Shown: in pieces, positions 58,858 to 64,000 of the stretch
Position numbering within the stretch: position 1 is the first letter of the stretch
How the letters are laid out: the number at the start of each line of letters is the position of its first letter
Assembly (NCBI GenBank): GCA_035630615.1
Contig: DASQKI010000019.1
Coordinates: 1 to 64,000, forward strand
Source: DATFRX01 sp035630615
Lineage (GTDB): Bacteria; Actinomycetota; Actinomycetes; Propionibacteriales; Nocardioidaceae
DNA length: 64,000 nt
Reading direction: 5' to 3'
Translations under genes and position numbers: made by a program
The notes under the pieces: generated by a model
Told to the model about the DNA's origin: nothing
The model's input: only the letters and a program-made list of their open reading frames with translations
Database searches by the model: none

Positions 58858-60399
58858 GTGACCGATCAGACCACGGGGGTCGACCAGAGCGGCGGAGCCG
58901 AGGCCAGCGTGAATACCGACGAACTCGCCAGCTCTTGGCAAGCCCTTATCAACGATCTCCCCTCCAACCAGCGGGCCTGGATCAGTGCTTCCCAGCCGGT
59001 CACGCTGCACGGCAACACCGTCATCGTCGCGGTCAAGGACGACTTCACGCGGGGGCAACTCGAGACCCGCCTTCGGCCGCGACTGGAGGAGTCGCTGAGC
59101 TCCGCGCTCGGACGAGAGGTCCGACTGGCCGTCACGGTCGACCCGGACCTGGAGGTTGTTGCCCCGAACCATCCATCGGCCGTCGGTACCGACGAATTGT
59201 CGATAAATCAACAGAGCGCGCGTGAGTTGGATCCGACGGCAGCACCGCCGATGCCCGAGCCCATCTCCGCCGAGGGCGTCGGCGACCACCGGACCTCGCC
59301 CCTCTCGCCGGTCGACGACCCGGTCGCCGGAGGTGCGACCAAACCGGCGCCGAGCGTCACCGAGGCCCGACTCAATCCGAAGTACGTCTTCGAGACGTTC
59401 GTCATCGGCTCGTCCAACCGCTTCGCCCATGCCGCGGCGGTCGCTGTCGCCGAGGCGCCGGGCAAGGCCTACAACCCACTCCTCATCTATGGCGACTCCG
59501 GACTCGGCAAGACCCACCTGCTGCACGCGATCGGTCACTACGTACGCAGCCTCTACAGCGGAGCGCGGGTCCGCTACGTATCGAGCGAAGAGTTCACCAA
59601 CGACTTCATCAACGCGATCCGTGACGACCGGGCCGCGTCGTTCCAGCGGCAGTATCGCGACGTCGACGTCCTCCTGATCGACGACATCCAGTTCTTGGAA
59701 GGCAAGATCCAGACGCAGGAGGAGTTCTTCCACACCTTCAACACGCTGCACAACGCCAACAAGCAGCTGGTGATCACCTCGGACCGGCCACCCAAACGCC
59801 TCGAGGCGCTGGAGGATCGGCTGCGCAACCGGTTCGAATGGGGCCTCATCACCGACGTACAGCCGCCCGACCTCGAGACCCGGATCGCCATCCTGCGCAA
59901 GAAGGCCGCGACCGAGAAGCTGACCGCGCCGCCGGACGTCCTCGAGTTCATCGCGAGCAAGATCCACACCAACATCCGCGAACTCGAAGGCGCACTCATT
60001 CGCGCGACCGCGTTCGCCAGCCTCAACCGGCAGCCGGTCGACCTGACGCTCGCCGAGATCGTGTTGAAGGACCTGCTGCCCGAGGGCGGCGAGCCTGAGA
60101 TCACCTCGGCGCTCATCATCGCCCAAACCGCGGCCTACTTCGGCCTCACGATCGACGACCTCTGCGGATCGAGCCGCAGCCGCGTGCTCGTGACGGCCCG
60201 CCAGATCGCGATGTACCTGTGCCGCGAGCTCACCGACCTCTCGCTGCCCAAGATCGGACAACAGTTCGGCGGCCGCGACCACACCACCGTCATGCACGCC
60301 GACCGCAAGATCCGGCAGCTGATGGCCGAGCGCCGCAGCGTCTTCAACCAAGTCACCGAACTGACCAACCGGATCAAGCAGCAGGCCCGCCAGACCTAG
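58858..60399 (+). CDS. dnaA: Chromosomal replication initiator DnaA
   Basis: AAA+ initiator of 513 residues. Domain I (1-85), a Pro/Asp-rich domain II (about 100-170), domain III with Walker A GDSGLGKT (212-219) and Walker B LLIDDIQFLEG, and domain IV HTH with CRELTDLSLPKIGQQFGGRDHTTV. GGGGAGG lies before the GTG at 58858. It opens oriC and loads the replisome. Confidence 0.98.
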   Translation: MTDQTTGVDQSGGAEASVNTDELASSWQALINDLPSNQRAWISASQPVTLHGNTVIVAVKDDFTRGQLETRLRPRLEESLSSALGREVRLAVTVDPDLEVVAPNHPSAVGTDELSINQQSARELDPTAAPPMPEPISAEGVGDHRTSPLSPVDDPVAGGATKPAPSVTEARLNPKYVFETFVIGSSNRFAHAAAVAVAEAPGKAYNPLLIYGDSGLGKTHLLHAIGHYVRSLYSGARVRYVSSEEFTNDFINAIRDDRAASFQRQYRDVDVLLIDDIQFLEGKIQTQEEFFHTFNTLHNANKQLVITSDRPPKRLEALEDRLRNRFEWGLITDVQPPDLETRIAILRKKAATEKLTAPPDVLEFIASKIHTNIRELEGALIRATAFASLNRQPVDLTLAEIVLKDLLPEGGEPEITSALIIAQTAAYFGLTIDDLCGSSRSRVLVTARQIAMYLCRELTDLSLPKIGQQFGGRDHTTVMHADRKIRQLMAERRSVFNQVTELTNRIKQQARQT

Positions 60400-60865
60400 C
60401 TCGTCCGGACGATCCGGCAGTGCACAGTCTGGGGACGAAGGTGTTGACAGAGCGCAGTGGCCTCGGGACGACATGTGAACGACGCGCGACAACTAGGTGG
60501 ACGACCCATGAGCGGTGGACTTATCACCAACGTACCCACGCCGACATCCACAGTCTATCCATAGGCCATCCGCCTTCTGACCTGGGCAAACGGAGGTTAT
60601 CCACAGTTTGCACAGGTGTGATGACGATGACGAGAGATCTACCTACTCCTTCGCCCACAAACCCAACCCGCCCGACGGTCTGGGGATATCTCAGGTGCTC
60701 CGCCAGCACCGACCGGATCGGCCCAGCCACCACTCTGTCTCCTCGGACTGCCTCGTGGCAGGATTTAGCCAGGCTGGGCGGCACGAGATCTGTGGGCTCC
60801 TCCCGCGATCGTGGGTACGTCGTGCCACCATGGCCAGCACGTTTTTCCTCTGGAGGCTGTATCTC
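60400..60865. other. Candidate oriC, dnaA-dnaN intergenic region
   Basis: A 466-bp region without a supported gene. The perfect DnaA box TTATCCACA is at 60597-60605; ACATCCACA (60544-60552) and CTATCCATA (60555-60563) are weaker boxes in the same orientation, and TCGTCCACC lies in inverse near 60497. The segment 60500-60610 is less GC-rich than its surroundings. The dnaA-dnaN interval is the oriC site in Streptomyces and Mycobacterium. Confidence 0.7.
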
Positions 60866-62008
60866 GTGAAGTTCCGCATCGAACGTGACGTGTTCGCCGA
60901 TGCCGTCGCGTGGACCGCACGCAGCCTGCCCAATCGCCCGAGCGTTCCGGTGCTGGCGGGACTGATGATCGAGGCCGACGCCGACGGACTGTCGCTGTCG
61001 GGGTTTGACTACGAGACCTCGACGCAAGCCACCCTGACCGCTGACGTGGCTGACGAGGGCAAGGCCTTGGTGTCCGGCCGACTGCTTGCCGACATCTGCC
61101 GAAGCCTTCCCGACAAACCGATCGACGTCGCCCTCGACGGGCCGCGCGCCTCGTTGGCCTGCGGAAGCGCACGGTTCAGCATGCAGACAATGCCGGTCGA
61201 GGACTACCCGTCGCTGCCGGCGATGCCGACCTCGACCGGCAACGTCAGCTCAGACCAGTTCAGCGACGCCGTGCTCCAGGCGGTGTCGGCGGCCGGACGC
61301 GACGACATGCTGCCGCTGCTGACCGGCGTTCGGATGGAGATCGAAGGCAGCACGATCACGCTGCTCGCCACCGACCGATTCCGGGCCAGCCTGCGCGAGG
61401 TCGAGTGGTACCCCGGAACGAGCGATGTCTCCGGCCAGGCGCTGGTGCCCGCCAAGGTTCTTGCCGAGACCGCGAAGGCTCTGGTGCCCGGCACTGACGT
61501 GACGATCGCACTGTCGACGACCGACGGCGGCGATGGCGTCATCGGGTTCGAGGGTGTCGTCGGCAACGGCACCCGGCGCACGACCACGCGGCTGCTCGAC
61601 GGCGAGTTCCCCCGGATCCGGCAGCTGTTCGCTGCGGAGTCGCCCACCACCGCCTGGGTCGACACCGCGGCCCTGCTCGAGTCGGTCAAGCGGGTCTCGC
61701 TGGTGGCCGAGCGCAATACACCGGTGCGCCTGACGTACTCCGACCAGCAGATCCTGTTGGAGGCGGGCAGCAGCGACGAGGCACAGGCGTCGGAGTCGGT
61801 GCCAGCGCAGATCGACGGTCCGGACATCTCGATCGGCTTCAACCACCAATACCTGCTCGACGGCCTCAGCGTCATCTCGGCGCCGACCGTCCACATGGCC
61901 TTCACCCAGGCGACCCGACCGGCGGCAATGGCCGGCGCCGACGAGGCCGGTGCCGAGCCTGACCTCAACTTCCGTTATCTGCTGATGCCGTTGCGCCTGC
62001 AAGGGTGA
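60866..62008 (+). CDS. dnaN: DNA polymerase III beta sliding clamp
   Basis: Ring-forming processivity clamp of 380 residues, three repeated clamp folds (LADICRSLPDKPIDVAL, DRFRASLREVEWY, NHQYLLDGLSVI regions). The C-terminus ends RYLLMPLRLQG, the conserved hydrophobic-cleft tail. The GTG at 60866 is chosen because TGGAGG (60851-60856) lies 9 nt upstream; an ATG-led extension from 60608 would run through oriC. Confidence 0.97.
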   Translation: MKFRIERDVFADAVAWTARSLPNRPSVPVLAGLMIEADADGLSLSGFDYETSTQATLTADVADEGKALVSGRLLADICRSLPDKPIDVALDGPRASLACGSARFSMQTMPVEDYPSLPAMPTSTGNVSSDQFSDAVLQAVSAAGRDDMLPLLTGVRMEIEGSTITLLATDRFRASLREVEWYPGTSDVSGQALVPAKVLAETAKALVPGTDVTIALSTTDGGDGVIGFEGVVGNGTRRTTTRLLDGEFPRIRQLFAAESPTTAWVDTAALLESVKRVSLVAERNTPVRLTYSDQQILLEAGSSDEAQASESVPAQIDGPDISIGFNHQYLLDGLSVISAPTVHMAFTQATRPAAMAGADEAGAEPDLNFRYLLMPLRLQG

Positions 62009-62056
62009 GCGGCGACTGCGGGTCGGACACGCAGTCCAATGGAAGGGAGCCGCTGC

Positions 62057-62953
62057 ATGCACATCGGTCTCGTCGGTCTCGGCCGAATGGGCGGCAACAT
62101 GCGCGAGCGGCTGCGTCGCGGCGGTCACGAGGTGACGGGGTACGACCGCGACCCGGAGGTCAGCGACGTCGGGTCCTTGAGCGAGCTCGTCGAGGCTCTG
62201 CCGAGCCCGCGGGTCGTGTGGGTGATGGTGCCGGCCGGCGGGCCGACGCACGACACGATCGCGGAGCTCGCCACGCTCCTCGGCGACGGCGACCTCATCA
62301 TCGACGGCGGCAACTCACGATGGACCGACGACCAGCGGCACGCCGCGGATCTGGCCGAGCATCGCATCGGGTTCGTCGACTGTGGAGTGTCCGGTGGCGT
62401 GTGGGGTCTCGACAACGGCTACGGCCTGATGTGCGGCGGCGCGGCCGAGCAGGTCGCCCTGGCGCAGCCGCTGTTCGACACGCTCCGGCCGCCGGGCGAC
62501 GGGGGGTTCGTGCACGCGGGCGGAGTCGGCGCCGGCCACTTCGCCAAGATGGTGCACAACGGCATCGAGTACGCCGTGATGCAGGCGTACGCGGAGGGCT
62601 ACGAGCTTCTCGAAGCGGCCGACACGGTCGACAACGTCGCCGAGGTGATGGCGTCATGGCGCGAGGGCACGGTGATCCGGTCGTGGCTGCTCGATCTGCT
62701 GGTTGACGCACTGCGGGCCGACGTGGGGCTGTCCAAGATCGCCGGCTACGCCGATGACTCCGGTGAGGGCCGATGGACCGTCGAGGCGGCGATCGACAAC
62801 GCCGTCCCGATGAACGCCATCGCTGCATCGTTGTTCGCCCGGTTCGCTTCGCGGCAGGAGGAGTCGCCAGCGATGAAGGCGATCGCGGCGATGCGTCAGC
62901 AGTTCGGCGGCCACCCGGTCAAGTCGGAGCCGTCCGACCCCAGCCCTGGGTGA
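62057..62953 (+). CDS. gnd: 6-phosphogluconate dehydrogenase (decarboxylating), short form
   Basis: NAD(P)-dependent enzyme of 298 residues that converts 6-phosphogluconate to ribulose 5-phosphate and CO2. Rossmann motif MHIGLVGLGRMGGNMRERL, the IIDGGNSRW signature, and the catalytic FVDCGVSGGVWGL and AKMVHNGIEYAVMQ segments are present. The short form (about 300 residues) is the GndA-like type common in Actinobacteria, where it sits between dnaN and recF. GGAAGGGAGC precedes the ATG at 62057. Confidence 0.94.
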   Translation: MHIGLVGLGRMGGNMRERLRRGGHEVTGYDRDPEVSDVGSLSELVEALPSPRVVWVMVPAGGPTHDTIAELATLLGDGDLIIDGGNSRWTDDQRHAADLAEHRIGFVDCGVSGGVWGLDNGYGLMCGGAAEQVALAQPLFDTLRPPGDGGFVHAGGVGAGHFAKMVHNGIEYAVMQAYAEGYELLEAADTVDNVAEVMASWREGTVIRSWLLDLLVDALRADVGLSKIAGYADDSGEGRWTVEAAIDNAVPMNAIAASLFARFASRQEESPAMKAIAAMRQQFGGHPVKSEPSDPSPG

Positions 62954-62957
62954 GCCG

Positions 62958-64000
62958 GTGTACGTCGCGCACCTGTCGATCCACGACTTTCGCTCCTACG
63001 AACAGCTTGATCTCGCGCTCGAGCCGGGCGGCAACGTCTTCGTCGGACCCAACGGACAGGGCAAGACCAACCTCGTCGAGGCGATCGACTACCTCTCGAC
63101 GCTCGGATCGCACCGGGTCGCGAGCGATGCGCCCCTCGTACGCGCCGGCGCCAACCGTGCGGTGATCCGGGCCGACGTACACCGCGACGGCCGAAGCGCC
63201 CTGCTCGAGGTCGAGATCGTGCCTGGCGGATCCAACCGCGCCCGGGTCAACAAGTCCCCGCTCCCCCGGGCCCGTGAGCTGGTCGGGCTGCTCCGCACCG
63301 TGGTGTTTTCGCCGGAGGACCTCGCGTTGATCAAGGGCGACCCGTCGGAGCGGCGCCGGTTCCTCGACACGCTGCTCGTCACTCGTACGCCACGGCTCGC
63401 CGGCGTCCGGGCCGACTACGACCGAGTGCTCAAGCAGCGCAACTCTCTGTTGAAGACCGCCGGTGCTGGCCATCGCAGGGGCGAGGGTGTCGGATCGCTC
63501 GCGACGCTCGAGGTGTGGGACGAGCATCTCGCCCAGGCGGGCGCGGCGCTGCTCGCCGGTCGGCTCGAACTGGTCGAGGCGCTGCGGCCCTACGTCGGCA
63601 GCGGCTACGGCAAGATCGCCGCGGCGAACGGCGTCCGGGTCGAGGTCGGCATGACGTACAAGTCGTCGTTCGAGCTGCCATCGGGCGCTCCCGACCGCGA
63701 GGTCTTGGCGGCGGCGCTGCTCGCGGCGATCACGGCCCGACGCGGCGACGAGCTGGAGCGCGGCATCAGCCTGGTCGGCCCGCACCGCGACGATCTCGTG
63801 CTGTCGATCGGCGACCTGCCCGCGAGGGGGTACGCCAGCCACGGCGAGTCATGGTCGCTGGCGCTTGCGTTGCGGATCGCCGCCTACGACCTGCTCCGGT
63901 CCGACGGCGACGACCCGATCCTGATCCTCGACGACGTCTTCGCCGAGCTCGACAAGGATCGTCGCGACCACCTCGCGGATCTGGTCGGCGGCGCCGAACA
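62958..64000 (+). CDS. recF: DNA replication and repair protein RecF (partial)
   Basis: SMC-like ATPase that loads RecA at gaps; the window cuts it after about 347 residues. Walker A GPNGQGKT (30-37), SPEDLALIKGDPSERRRFLD, VGPHRDDLVLSI and the Walker B region ILILDDVFAELDKDRR are visible. The signature appears as SHGESWSLALALRIA, with E-S-W-S replacing the usual Q-Q-R-T. GTG start at 62958, 4 bp after gnd. Confidence 0.95.
   Translation, partial: MYVAHLSIHDFRSYEQLDLALEPGGNVFVGPNGQGKTNLVEAIDYLSTLGSHRVASDAPLVRAGANRAVIRADVHRDGRSALLEVEIVPGGSNRARVNKSPLPRARELVGLLRTVVFSPEDLALIKGDPSERRRFLDTLLVTRTPRLAGVRADYDRVLKQRNSLLKTAGAGHRRGEGVGSLATLEVWDEHLAQAGAALLAGRLELVEALRPYVGSGYGKIAAANGVRVEVGMTYKSSFELPSGAPDREVLAAALLAAITARRGDELERGISLVGPHRDDLVLSIGDLPARGYASHGESWSLALALRIAAYDLLRSDGDDPILILDDVFAELDKDRRDHLADLVGGAE

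Noticed and set aside
1..64000. tRNA, rRNA, insertion sequences, integrases and prophage genes
   Set aside because: Looked for across the window; no tRNA cloverleaf, transposase, integrase or phage structural motif was recognised by eye. A covariance-model search could still find a small RNA.

Overview
The window is about 64 kb of high-GC actinobacterial chromosome that runs into the origin of replication from its left side. The right half has the origin neighbourhood typical of Actinobacteria: pcnA, a DUF6049 protein, murJ, a pseudokinase, an ECF sigma factor with anti-sigma factors, trxB, trxA, parB, parA, rsmG, jag, yidC, yidD, rnpA, rpmH, dnaA, dnaN, gnd and recF. Two parS sites, inositol-1-phosphate synthase, FemX and strong NCG/NGC codon bias fit an actinobacterium. 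A Propionibacteriales/Nocardioidaceae-like member is my inference, not a demonstrated placement.

Region 1 (1-17.5 kb) is accessory. A transporter/regulator block (branched-chain-type substrate-binding protein, MFS permease, LacI regulator) and a five-gene catabolic-looking operon (3-hydroxyisobutyrate dehydrogenase-like, creatinase-like M24 protein, 2-oxoacid dehydrogenase E1 alpha, E1 beta and an unusual E2) share pairs of near-identical LacI-type palindromes, so they are probably one regulon. Between them, on the opposite strand, lies a compact six-gene biosynthetic operon: 4'-phosphopantetheinyl transferase, a carrier/membrane/beta-helix protein of the Pls (poly-lysine synthetase) type, an adenylation-thiolation NRPS, a TauD-type dioxygenase, SbnB and SbnA. 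SbnA/SbnB make L-2,3-diaminopropionate (Dap), and the adenylation pocket is acidic, as expected for a diamino acid. The likely product is a Dap homopolymer or short Dap peptide, possibly hydroxylated. The Pls-type enzyme is split into two proteins, each with its own carrier domain. This is the best candidate for a novel system in the window.

Region 2 (17.5-33 kb) holds a large LuxR/LAL regulator, a possible redox tailoring cluster (secreted RTX-like protein, methyltransferase, two flavoproteins), a FemX plus alanine-racemase-fold pair, a Gly/Asp-rich membrane protein, a GT87-like membrane protein and a class A penicillin-binding protein.

Region 3 (33-38.5 kb) has padR-ino1 with a clear PadR-type operator, a lipoprotein, an MFS exporter, a proline-rich membrane protein with PYPGQQ repeats and a second RTX-like secreted protein.

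Region 4 (38.5-64 kb) is the conserved origin region described above. It includes a MurJ/pseudokinase pair that is fused in mycobacteria, a tandem anti-sigma duplication, SigR-type promoters before trxB and trxA, and DnaA boxes on both sides of dnaA. No rRNA, tRNA, insertion sequence, prophage or CRISPR array was recognised. The first and last genes are cut by the window edges.
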